Origin: JAGVIE01 sp964520905
GTDB lineage: Bacteria; Bacteroidota; Ignavibacteria; UBA10030; SZUA-254
DNA length: 64,000 nucleotides
Reading direction: 5' to 3'
Assembly: GCA_964520905.1 (NCBI GenBank)
Contig: CAZFQL010000003.1
Location: 1 to 64,000, forward strand
In this document: in pieces, positions 27,468 to 35,833 of the stretch
Position numbering within the stretch: position 1 is the first letter of the stretch
How the letters are laid out: every line of letters starts with the position of its first letter
Notes under the pieces: generated by a model
What the model was told of the DNA's origin: nothing
The model's database searches: none
What the model saw: only the letters and a program-made list of their open reading frames with translations
Made by a program: the position numbers and the translations under genes

Positions 27468-29027
27468 ATGTATAGAAAAATAATCTGCAGTTGTATTTTG
27501 GTTTTCGCTGTCTCAATCGTTCCGGGCGTATACAGTTACGGGGCTGACAGCACAAAAAGTCTTGTCCTAAAAAACTTCACCCCTGAGCACAGTCCGTTTC
27601 GTTTACAGGAGAATAATTCGGCTGAGGTGCTCTGGGATGCTTTCATAACAATGAAGAAAGCAAACGCCGGAGATCCGGTCGCCCAGCATGAACTCGGTCT
27701 GCGCTATCTTATTGGAAAAGATTTCTCCCCCGATACAGTAAAAGCAGCATACTGGATCGGCAAAGTAGCCGACCAACACTTGATAACTGCCGAGTATAAT
27801 TTTGGATTGCTTCTAAATAACGGATGGGGTGTTCCGTGGAACCCCTTTGAGGCGTACAAGCATTTCCAATATGCGGCAGTACGCGGTTTGGTAGAAGCCG
27901 AATGCGTGTATGGATTATTCCGGACAGATAATTTAGTTGTTGAGAGAAACTATGATGAAGCATATCGCTGGATTAAGCTGGCGGCTGATTCAGGATTTTC
28001 TCCGGCAAAGGAAGTGTTAAAAGAATTTGCCGCTAAAGGCATCATGACGAAAATAAATCTGCATACAGATGAGACGCAGAATGTCCGGCAATCCACCCAA
28101 TCGAATGTCCCCCAATATCAAAAGCCAACTTTGCAACCAATTTTTTTGGATTTTAAGGATGATTCAATTCCGGAACCGGATAACGAGACTTTATTGAAAG
28201 AAGTCGTACTTGAAGTAGGTAATCGTTATAAAAAAATTCCCAATAGCATGACGCCAATTATTTCTTCCGATACGCTTGATGGGAATATCCTGCAATCTTT
28301 ATACGATGCCGGTGAAGCCGGAAGTCCTGAGGCGCTTACAATGATCGGACGATTATATGAACAGGGGATAGGAGTGAAGATGAATCTCATTCATGCATCT
28401 GTATATTATCTTCGCGCTATGCGATTCGATTCACCCTGGTCGCCGATGCTGCTGTGGGGTGTTGTACGAAAAGAAGATTATTTCCGACAGCTTAAGGATC
28501 GAGTCGATTCGGGCGATCCCGCCGCAAAGTTTGTTTGGTCAGGTTTGATTGATATTGGTTTTGATCATCAATTAACTGAAACGCAAGCTCTAAAACTTCT
28601 CGAAGATGCTTCACAACGGGGATACAGAGAGGCAATAGTACGGCTTGCTCTTTGTTATTACACCGGACATTGGGTGAAGCAGGATCGTGAGAAAGCGATA
28701 GAGCTGTTACAGCGTGCCGAGCAGTTGGGAAGCCGCGATGCTAAAGTTCGAGTTTACACTATAAGACTGAAAAATAGCGAGTATGCAAAAAAAGCAGATG
28801 ATATAATAAAAATGCTTCGGGAATTTACACTCGATGGATCAGTTCTTGCTCAAACTGCACTTGCTTATTGTTTTGATGAAGGGATTGGTGTCAAGCCGAA
28901 TAAATCTGAATCGATTCGCTTATACCGCGAGGCAGCTCAGCGAGGTAGTAGAGCCGCTTATGATGCTCTCAAGAAATCTTATGATGATATTCGTCCGAAC
29001 GATGCAGAATTCCGGGTAGAAGAATAA
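27468..29027 (+). CDS. Exported Sel1/TPR-repeat protein
   Basis: 519 residues with a signal peptide (about 1-26, ending YGADS). Sel1-like 36-residue repeats occur in at least three blocks: about 45-185, 275-330 and 360-510. Typical units are ALTMIGRLYEQGIGVKMN, YRWIKLAADSG and LAYCFDEGIGVKPNKSESIR. Such solenoids bind partner proteins, often in the envelope. The target is unknown. It appears monocistronic and converges with the next gene. Confidence 0.8.
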   Translation: MYRKIICSCILVFAVSIVPGVYSYGADSTKSLVLKNFTPEHSPFRLQENNSAEVLWDAFITMKKANAGDPVAQHELGLRYLIGKDFSPDTVKAAYWIGKVADQHLITAEYNFGLLLNNGWGVPWNPFEAYKHFQYAAVRGLVEAECVYGLFRTDNLVVERNYDEAYRWIKLAADSGFSPAKEVLKEFAAKGIMTKINLHTDETQNVRQSTQSNVPQYQKPTLQPIFLDFKDDSIPEPDNETLLKEVVLEVGNRYKKIPNSMTPIISSDTLDGNILQSLYDAGEAGSPEALTMIGRLYEQGIGVKMNLIHASVYYLRAMRFDSPWSPMLLWGVVRKEDYFRQLKDRVDSGDPAAKFVWSGLIDIGFDHQLTETQALKLLEDASQRGYREAIVRLALCYYTGHWVKQDREKAIELLQRAEQLGSRDAKVRVYTIRLKNSEYAKKADDIIKMLREFTLDGSVLAQTALAYCFDEGIGVKPNKSESIRLYREAAQRGSRAAYDALKKSYDDIRPNDAEFRVEE

Positions 29028-29059
29028 ATAAACAGTATTCTGTAGTAGTAAATAATTAT

Positions 29060-31255
29060 TTACTTCTTGATTAGATTCGATCCATCCAAAATTATCATAC
29101 CATTATCACTTACCTTCACCCAGTACGCCTTACCAGGCTCAATAGTATCGGCGGCAGCATAACCATTTTGATAACCGAAAAAATCACCGGTAATTATTCC
29201 GGTAGGAATGGAAATAATGCCACTCACCAGCACCGGATTGCTAATCGACCCGATTAAATTCCACCCGGTCGTTACTTCAATACTATCAATAATATTGGGT
29301 GTCCCGGCAATTATAATCGATTGTGCATCACTAAATTTTACCCAATAACCTACACCATTTTGCAGTGTATCCTTGAACTGATAATTTCCCGAACTATATG
29401 CAAAGGCATCGGAAATTGCCGTCGGGAATATATTGGTCAGAAGACTATCACCATCTGTAAAGGGTAGTGAAATCATGTTCCAGCCGGCATTCATCTGAAT
29501 CGTTCTTGCTATAGAATTTCCTGTCGTGAAGTTCCAACTAACTGAGAAGTCGCTCAATCCCACGCTATTTATTGCCCTCACGCGCCAATAATAAGTTGTA
29601 GAATTGAGCAATTGTTCCAGGTTATAGGTCGGTACGATCAACGTCGAATCGTTAATAAGCAGATTCGAAAAAAGAGAATCAAGAGATACCTGCACATGGT
29701 AGTATATAGCGTATGAGGATGTATTCCAATTCAAATTCAAGACCGTTAATTGGTTTGTAGCGCCATTTATGGGTGAAGATAATGTAGGCATTGCAGGAAA
29801 ATTTGTTTGGAGTAAAGATTCCCGCCCGTATACGGAAATATTGTTTGAATCCATCGTACAAGGCAGTCCCGCAGAGTCATGCAGGAAAGTTGTCCAGTTC
29901 GTCAACGAGTTATGGTATTTACCATCCGGTAAATCGGGATTGGTTTCTAATGGTCTGGCGGCGATAGGTGTGAGAATATATTTTGCGGCATACCATGAAA
30001 CAGAAACGGGATCAGTTGAGGCGAGCAATACTTTTGTGTTGGACACGAGGTCGGGAGAAATATTTCCCCACCTCGAAGTCCATGCCGCATCGACGATTGA
30101 TAATCGCGGATAGGTTATAGCCATAATTCTTGCAACGAGTGCATATTGAGAAAACAAGTAAGTGTAATGCATCGCATCCCAACCTCCATACCGCAGGTCG
30201 GGTCTATCGGTTGACATAACGCCTATCCAATTTTTAACGGCAATCGTTGCGCCTGCCATGCTATGGTGTTTTAGAACGGGAAAGTTGATTATACAGAGTC
30301 GTGAGGAATCGTATCGCACGGCAAGAGAATCCCAGATGCCGTATCGCAGGGAAATGAGATGCTCGCCGGATGGTGAACGAAATTTCGGGTAGGAAACTTT
30401 CGTTGACGCATCGTACATATAGCAACTTCTGTAATCGCCCTGTGAGTATTCCAGTCCATCGACCGGATTTAAATATTTCCAGTCCATCATGTAAACGGGG
30501 TATCCCTTTGCATGAAACGTATTCACGACGTCGATGATCGACTGGCTTGTATCTTCAGAATTATTGTCGTTTTGATCTATCGTGTTTGAATAGTACTGTG
30601 TATTATCGCAAACGATTATTTCACCGTTGAAGCTGTTGGGATGGTTCAGTATTTGCCAAATCAATCCCTTGATGCGGTCGGTGCTCGTGCTGACCTTTCC
30701 TGTCCATTGAAAATTTCCCTTGATGATTACAATATCGTCCGATCCTACAATGCCGCCCGGATGTGCTAAAGTTTTATGGATATAAGTCCCTTTTGATGCA
30801 AGCATTAGACAGAGGGTGTCTATTGCAGGGTCGCTCAAGCACGAGTCGGGAACGGTTGCATTGCCGGCGGCAAGCGAACCTTTTGTCGGTGGTATGGAAT
30901 CTAACACAAAAACTTTTGAAATTGGATTCGAAACTTCCCAAACCGGTAGATCGGCAGCGCCGAATGAATTGGCGTTGGAATTATCTGTTAATGTAACTGT
31001 AAACCAAACAATCCCGGTTATAAGAATTACGACGGCAGATGTTTTTACAAATTTTTGTATTAAAATACTTCCCGTAATAAACACCAGCAATGAAATAATC
31101 CAGTTTATTGCAAGGGGAAGCGCCGCTCTCTGGCATGGATATGTTAGCCGTTTTGGATTCTCTACACTGCGGATAATAAGCCAAAGAAAAGAAAGTAAAC
31201 CTACGTAGTGCCAATATCTTCTGTCTTTCTTATCTGAATGTTCATCTGTTCGCAT
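29060..31255 (-). CDS. Membrane-anchored DUF362 protein with fibronectin-III and GWN module
   Basis: 731 residues. Membrane segments near 16-32, 47-65 and 70-88 are followed by an extracytoplasmic DUF362-like region (about 150-460) with DDIVIIKGNFQW, FPVLKHHSMAGATIAVKNWIG and DPVSVSWYAAKYIL. A fibronectin type III domain (about 490-580, STTYYWRVRAINSVG) comes next. Two copies of a GWN...YWVKF/YWVKV module (585-731) form the end and resemble residues 1542-1680 of the giant T9SS protein. There is no T9SS sorting tail. DUF362 domains are usually cytosolic and short, so this fusion is unusual. It probably handles a redox or surface-binding task; the function is unknown. Confidence 0.8.
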   Translation of the reverse strand: MRTDEHSDKKDRRYWHYVGLLSFLWLIIRSVENPKRLTYPCQRAALPLAINWIISLLVFITGSILIQKFVKTSAVVILITGIVWFTVTLTDNSNANSFGAADLPVWEVSNPISKVFVLDSIPPTKGSLAAGNATVPDSCLSDPAIDTLCLMLASKGTYIHKTLAHPGGIVGSDDIVIIKGNFQWTGKVSTSTDRIKGLIWQILNHPNSFNGEIIVCDNTQYYSNTIDQNDNNSEDTSQSIIDVVNTFHAKGYPVYMMDWKYLNPVDGLEYSQGDYRSCYMYDASTKVSYPKFRSPSGEHLISLRYGIWDSLAVRYDSSRLCIINFPVLKHHSMAGATIAVKNWIGVMSTDRPDLRYGGWDAMHYTYLFSQYALVARIMAITYPRLSIVDAAWTSRWGNISPDLVSNTKVLLASTDPVSVSWYAAKYILTPIAARPLETNPDLPDGKYHNSLTNWTTFLHDSAGLPCTMDSNNISVYGRESLLQTNFPAMPTLSSPINGATNQLTVLNLNWNTSSYAIYYHVQVSLDSLFSNLLINDSTLIVPTYNLEQLLNSTTYYWRVRAINSVGLSDFSVSWNFTTGNSIARTIQMNAGWNMISLPFTDGDSLLTNIFPTAISDAFAYSSGNYQFKDTLQNGVGYWVKFSDAQSIIIAGTPNIIDSIEVTTGWNLIGSISNPVLVSGIISIPTGIITGDFFGYQNGYAAADTIEPGKAYWVKVSDNGMIILDGSNLIKK

Positions 31256-31508
31256 CGGGCATTCTATTAATTATGATTATTGAATCTAAATATAAATTAG
31301 AAGTTAAAGATGGTTTATGAAAACCTGTATGTTATAGTTGAAAGTAATAAAAGCCATAAAATCCTGTCTCAGTCTGACATCGTATTCATTTACAGTATCA
31401 AGCATGTATATCTATATAGTCGAAAATTTAAGTATATATACTGTAATCTCTATTTGTTATTATGATAAAGTACAAACTATATATTATATTGTCAATGTTT
31501 GTATCGAT
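31256..31508. other. AT-rich gap
   Basis: About 250 bases with no credible gene or hairpin. It should hold the promoter of the DUF362 fusion gene. Confidence 0.5.
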
Positions 31509-32192
31509 TCAGAGCCTAATGTACCAATGTAACAAATAAGTACAACCGTATAACAAAAAATCCAATGCACCTGTCGGATTTATATTTAACACGACTGTTG
31601 CCCCTTTTAGGGGACCATAGAATCCACTATTGATGATAGAAAATTCCCCTCCAAGTTTTCCAATATCTCGTTGGTCATCTTGGATGTCTTTTCTGGCTGG
31701 GAAGATAATACGGTTACTTCTCGAATTAAATACATCTTTTAGTCGTTGTTTAAAATCTGCAACCGATGTTTTACTTCCTTCAATGGTATTTCCAGTAATC
31801 GAAAATTTCCCATAGCCCCCACCGTTTAAAAGCCATGAGTAATCTCCAGATTTTGTAAGCAACACAATCACGTTTTCACCGTCTCTGAATTTCGGCTGTA
31901 TCCAAGCAATATCAGGATAGAAATTTGTTGGATACTTGAGCAGAACCTCATTTTCGACGTGCTTGCCAGCAATGATGTCATTAACTGCAATTCGAACCAT
32001 GTGATTTACCGTGTTGTATTCATCTTTCTCTTCACTAAATTTGACGACTTGACCCTCGATAATGAAATCTGATTTCCTTATCATCATAACTGGGTCATCG
32101 TCAAAATTGCTTGCTTGTACAGATGCGGCTGAAATAAAAAGGCACAATAAAGATACAGCAAAGCAATTCAATATAAATATGTACTTTTTCAT
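31509..32192 (-). CDS. Secreted protein, probably the truncated pro-region of a matrixin-like protease
   Basis: 227 residues with a signal peptide (1-27, VQAS). The body has IIEGQVVKF, a conserved EVLLKYPTNF strand and WLLNGGGYGKFSI, a fold often found before bacterial matrixin-type metalloproteases. It then reads VVLNINPTGA, the usual start of such a protease domain, and breaks off into a 17-residue unrelated tail. No zinc motif (HExxH) follows on this strand. So either the protease was lost by deletion or the similarity is misleading. A structured element lies upstream at 32256-32342. Confidence 0.6.
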   Translation of the reverse strand: MKKYIFILNCFAVSLLCLFISAASVQASNFDDDPVMMIRKSDFIIEGQVVKFSEEKDEYNTVNHMVRIAVNDIIAGKHVENEVLLKYPTNFYPDIAWIQPKFRDGENVIVLLTKSGDYSWLLNGGGYGKFSITGNTIEGSKTSVADFKQRLKDVFNSRSNRIIFPARKDIQDDQRDIGKLGGEFSIINSGFYGPLKGATVVLNINPTGALDFLLYGCTYLLHWYIRL

Positions 32193-32255
32193 TTAGGATC
32201 TCCAAATAATGTTGAAAATTAGTGAATTAATGTTTAGTTTACGTTTAAACAAAAC

Positions 32256-32342
32256 GCCCTTGTAGGATAAAAATCCTAAAAATATTATCTCGTGGCAGAG
32301 TATATTTTTACCATCTTTTGATGGTGCAAGGGCTTCTTTATT
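32256..32342 (-). promoter_or_regulatory. Three-way-junction-like RNA element
   Basis: The outer stem GCCCTTG / CAAGGGC (32256-32262 and 32327-32333) encloses two hairpins, AGGAT/ATCCT (32264-32277) and ACCATC-TTTT-GATGGT (32310-32325). T-rich sequence follows on both sides. On the minus strand it lies between the frameshifted T9SS gene and the 227-residue gene, so it may be a terminator of the first or a leader of the second. Confidence 0.5.
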
Positions 32343-32380
32343 CATGAATCATCTATGCAAGCTCACCTCCTTTTCCTATT

Positions 32381-33166
32381 TCAGTAACAAAAGTTTTGCT
32401 GTCTGTGTAAATCTCCCCGCCTGCACCGAACAAGATAGAACCCGCTTGCCCTACTCCCGGCATTCCATGGTACTCTGTGCACACCCGCACGAAGATGCTC
32501 ACGAACAAGCACCGATACCTCTTCACCAAGGACATCGTACAACCTCAGAGTCACATAATCTGCTTGCGGGAGAAAGAACTCTATCGTCGTACTTGGGTTG
32601 AAAGGATTAGGGTAATTCTGCATAAGGTAAAACTCACTCACATTTTCTTTACCCTGATTTTCAACTGATGTTGTGGATTGAACACTACGAAAAACTCCAC
32701 TTGGCGTGCCAATGTAAAGATAGCCGTTCGGGTCGACAGCGATTGAATAGACACTCGTATCTGACAATCCTTCATTCACGTCAATCCAACGATCGCCGCT
32801 GTCGGTGGACTCAAAAACACCATCGAGGGTGGCGATGAAGATATCCCCATCAGGGTTGATTATGAATGATCTCACATTTCGCTGGTACAGGGTCGATAAT
32901 CCTTCATTAATCTCGATCCATGTACCGCCACTGTCAATCGATCGATACATACCATGCCAATATGTTCCTGCGAAAATCCAACCCTGACGATCTTCTTTAA
33001 GAGATGACACTGTGTAATCATAAAGCCCAGCAAAAGTAAGCCAAGTACGGCCACTATCTATTGAGCGGCGAAGCCCACCATTCTGTTTCCAAAAGTCGGT
33101 TTGTGCAAAAACCGGATACAGCATGAGAAAACAGAGAATTAAAAATGTGTTTATGAGATCGGTCAT
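32381..33166 (-). CDS. BNR-repeat T9SS protein with frameshifted C-terminus
   Basis: 261 residues with a signal peptide (about 1-21). Three or four BNR/sialidase-like repeats follow (GMYRSIDSGGTWIEINEGL, GVFESTDSGDRWIDVNEGL) and then a T9SS sorting domain with YPNPFNPSTTI. The domain is normal up to ASGFYLVR, after which this frame gives RGDLHRQQNFCY. The next frame continues AGGEIYTDSKTFVTEI to a stop at 32353, which is what the end of a sorting domain should look like. A 1-base insertion or 2-base deletion near 32424-32432 explains this. Export by T9SS is probably lost; a sequencing error is the alternative. Confidence 0.75.
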   Translation of the reverse strand: MTDLINTFLILCFLMLYPVFAQTDFWKQNGGLRRSIDSGRTWLTFAGLYDYTVSSLKEDRQGWIFAGTYWHGMYRSIDSGGTWIEINEGLSTLYQRNVRSFIINPDGDIFIATLDGVFESTDSGDRWIDVNEGLSDTSVYSIAVDPNGYLYIGTPSGVFRSVQSTTSVENQGKENVSEFYLMQNYPNPFNPSTTIEFFLPQADYVTLRLYDVLGEEVSVLVREHLRAGVHRVPWNAGSRASGFYLVRCRRGDLHRQQNFCY

Positions 33167-33219
33167 CGAATTACTCCTTAAATGGTGTGTTAATTATTCT
33201 CCATCGATATTAAACAACA

Positions 33220-33280
33220 CACCCTATCCCTTACTCTCAATTTTCTTGAGAACAAGAAATAGGGTGCTTTTAATTTTCTT
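33220..33280. promoter_or_regulatory. Hairpin element upstream of the BNR gene
   Basis: The outer stem CACCCTAT / ATAGGGTG (33220-33227 and 33259-33266) encloses CTCAA / TTGAG, followed on the plus strand by CTTTTAATTTTC. It resembles the element at 32256 in plan. It is either a terminator on the plus strand or the 5' leader of the minus-strand gene. Confidence 0.45.
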
Positions 33281-33592
33281 TCTGTCATACGCACTCCCCT
33301 TATACCTACTAAAGATATCTATTTTTGAAAATCATATAATCTATACACTCTTATTCCGAAATGTAGCCTCTTTATACTTAAGAAATTATAACAAGTATTT
33401 TTAAATTCCAAATTCTTGCGAAAATTCGGTTTTTGTAATGTTTTTATATATAAGAGGTTAAGAGCATTTTATTTTTTGAAATTTTGCGATCTGATATACA
33501 GAAAATAGGGTGGTAATTTGATGAAAGTGTATCATCGTTTGAATGAATATATTTAGAAAGGATGGTACGAGAAAGGATCAAAAACGGCTTAA
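33281..33592. other. AT-rich gap downstream of the microcompartment genes
   Basis: About 310 bases. I see no gene; short ORFs on the plus strand here are not protein-like. Confidence 0.5.
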
Positions 33593-34144
33593 CTATACTA
33601 TCTCCGACAGCAACTCTTTCCTTGGCTGCGGAATCACAACTTTATTTACAAGCAACCCTTTTGCCGCCACTACCGCCGCACCGGCATCAACCGCGGCTCG
33701 GACTGCGGCAACATCGCCGGTGAGGGTAACAAATGCTTTACCGCCAAGCGCCATTGCAAGCCGAAGCTCGATCAACTGTACGTTAGCAGATTTAACAGCA
33801 GCATCAGCAGCTTCAATGAGCGATGCAACGGAGAATGATTCGATGATTCCGAGCGCCTGAAGAAGATCGACTTTGCTTGTTCCTGCGATTGCAGGAAAAA
33901 CAGCCGGATGAATATTCGGAATTATGAACACATCAACAATAGAACCACGACCCGCAATACCGCCTGCCTGGACACTTGCCGATACAGCCGCAACATCACC
34001 GCCTATTAGTACCATGTACTTGCCGGAGCAAATTGAACGCGAAAGAATAATTTCTACTTCCGCAGCTTTTAACATCGCATCTGCGACTTCATAGCCGGCG
34101 GCAATACTTGAAAGCTCTATAAGACCGATTGAATTCTTTGTCAT
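33593..34144 (-). CDS. pduT: Tandem-BMC shell protein (PduT-like, BMC-T)
   Basis: 183 residues made of two BMC domains: 4-90 (IGLIELSSIAAGYEVADAML) and 97-180 (LGIIESFSVASLIEAADAAV). This is the trimer-forming BMC-T class. PduT carries a 4Fe-4S cluster at the central pore held by one Cys per subunit (Cys38); here C39 in SRSICSGKY sits at the same place, so the cluster is likely. It would pass electrons across a microcompartment shell. It starts 3 bases after the PduS stop, matching the known PduS-PduT partnership. No other shell or enzyme genes of a microcompartment are present nearby. Confidence 0.88.
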   Translation of the reverse strand: MTKNSIGLIELSSIAAGYEVADAMLKAAEVEIILSRSICSGKYMVLIGGDVAAVSASVQAGGIAGRGSIVDVFIIPNIHPAVFPAIAGTSKVDLLQALGIIESFSVASLIEAADAAVKSANVQLIELRLAMALGGKAFVTLTGDVAAVRAAVDAGAAVVAAKGLLVNKVVIPQPRKELLSEIV

Positions 34145-34147
34145 TTT

Positions 34148-35485
34148 CTATGCTCTTTCTATAACAATACTTGTATCAACTCTCTTCACAACTCCATCAA
34201 TACTCGCGTGCACTCTCGCACCTAATTTTCCATCCGGAATTTCTCCGATTAATTGTCCGCACTTTACTGATTCACCAACTCGAACAGTCGATTGTGCGGG
34301 CGTTCCGATATGTTGAGATAGCGGAATATTTACATTTTTTGGATTGAGTTTTTTTTGTTGAAATTTCGATGGATAATTGTATTCTTCAATACCTAAACGT
34401 TTTATTATCTGTTTAAGAGGAGTGCGTCGTCCTTCATACATTGGATGTGGAATAACCTCTTTGCGACCTGACCATTTAATTGCATTGGTTTTTAAATCGG
34501 CTTTCGCTGTATCGCATGCTTCTTTAGGATACAATCCTTCCGGACATGCATAGAGCGTACAAAGTCCGCAGGCACAGCAAAGCGAAGCATATTGATTCCA
34601 GATATGCTCACCGGTCATCGTGAAGCCGAGACTTCGCATAACTTTATGCGGCTGAACATCATAGCCAAGTATGTATCGTGGACATAATTCTGTGCAATAA
34701 CTGCACTGATCGCAGGCAGATTTGCCGATTCGGCGCATCGATTGTTCGGTCCTACTCTTTCGCTGGATTAGAATATGTTCTTTCGGAAGAACGATAAGTC
34801 CGGCGGTTGTTTTTGTAATCGGTTGATCAAGATCGAACTCTAGTTTTCCCATCATGATTCCACCGACAAACACGCCGAATTCTTTTACATTTATTCCACC
34901 TGCAAATGCAATCGCATCTTTAAAACTCATGCCCACCGGCACAACAAAAGATAACGGATGATGCACAGCACCGGCAACCGTTACAAACTTTTCAATTACA
35001 GGTTGATCTTCAGTAGCAAGAGAAATATTATAGAGCGTCTCCACGTTGCTTACAACTATTCCAACATCGAGCGGAATTCCCTGCGGGGGAATTAAACGTT
35101 TTGTGGCTTCATAAACAAGAATATATTCATCACCTGATGGATAAAAATCACCAAGAAAGTGGATGGTAAGTTGTGAGTTATGAGTTTTGAGTTTTGAATT
35201 TTCGATGGCTTTGTTTATCGCATCGACTGCCTCTTGGTTCTTTTCCTTTATACCGATGATACCTTTTTTCGCACCTGTAGATTCCATGAGAAGCTTTACA
35301 CCCTGCACAACCCTCTCCGGGTATCGAACCATGACTTCATAATCTTTATGAATCAGCGGCTCGCACTCGGCGCCATTGGCAATAACGTATTCGACTTTAG
35401 CGCCAGCTTTCACATGCGCAGGGAATCCACCGCCACCTGCACCGACTATTCCTGCCTGTCGTATTTTTTCCTGAATTTTATCCAT
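34148..35485 (-). CDS. pduS: PduS-like cobalamin reductase / RnfC-like flavoprotein
   Basis: The ATG at 35485 gives MDKIQEKIRQAG, the normal PduS start; an in-frame ATG at 35536 adds an improbable 17 residues. 445 residues. Residues 10-40 hold the glycine-rich VGAGGGGFPAHVK (NADH/FMN site) and ANGAECEPLIHKDYE. An SLBB domain follows, and then two 4Fe-4S motifs: CDQCSYCTELCP and CCACGLCTLYACP. A short lipoyl-like domain ends the protein. PduS reduces cob(III)alamin or another acceptor using NADH and docks on PduT. Here it may serve another cofactor or electron chain, as no diol dehydratase is visible. Confidence 0.88.
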   Translation of the reverse strand: MDKIQEKIRQAGIVGAGGGGFPAHVKAGAKVEYVIANGAECEPLIHKDYEVMVRYPERVVQGVKLLMESTGAKKGIIGIKEKNQEAVDAINKAIENSKLKTHNSQLTIHFLGDFYPSGDEYILVYEATKRLIPPQGIPLDVGIVVSNVETLYNISLATEDQPVIEKFVTVAGAVHHPLSFVVPVGMSFKDAIAFAGGINVKEFGVFVGGIMMGKLEFDLDQPITKTTAGLIVLPKEHILIQRKSRTEQSMRRIGKSACDQCSYCTELCPRYILGYDVQPHKVMRSLGFTMTGEHIWNQYASLCCACGLCTLYACPEGLYPKEACDTAKADLKTNAIKWSGRKEVIPHPMYEGRRTPLKQIIKRLGIEEYNYPSKFQQKKLNPKNVNIPLSQHIGTPAQSTVRVGESVKCGQLIGEIPDGKLGARVHASIDGVVKRVDTSIVIERA

Positions 35486-35833
35486 ATTGCTGAAAATTGG
35501 TAACATAAAGGTAGAAAAACTTCCGGATAGATACAACCGATATAAAGACTCAACAATAAATCCGGCTAAACACTTTTTATGTTCAATGCAATTTCAGTGT
35601 TTCACAACTTGAAGATTGAATATCTTGATTTTCTATTTTAATCTTCTTATTATACCAAATCAGATTTCTTAGCTTTTACCTTATTTTCTTCTAAACATAT
35701 AGGTGCGTTTTTCAATAACTGTTCATTTTCATTTCTAAGAGCGGAATATTCTGCTCTTCATTCGATCTTCGTTTCATACAGGCATCTTTTCTTTTTCCGA
35801 TGCTATTTGTGAAAAAATATTTACGGAGTTATT
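35486..35833. other. Divergent promoter region
   Basis: About 350 bases between the divergent pduS and membrane-protein genes. AT-rich; no ORF, hairpin or operator I recognise. Confidence 0.5.

Noticed and set aside
33543..33860. 105-codon Ala/Ser/Thr-rich ORF on the plus strand
   Set aside because: It is the antisense shadow of the PduT-like gene.
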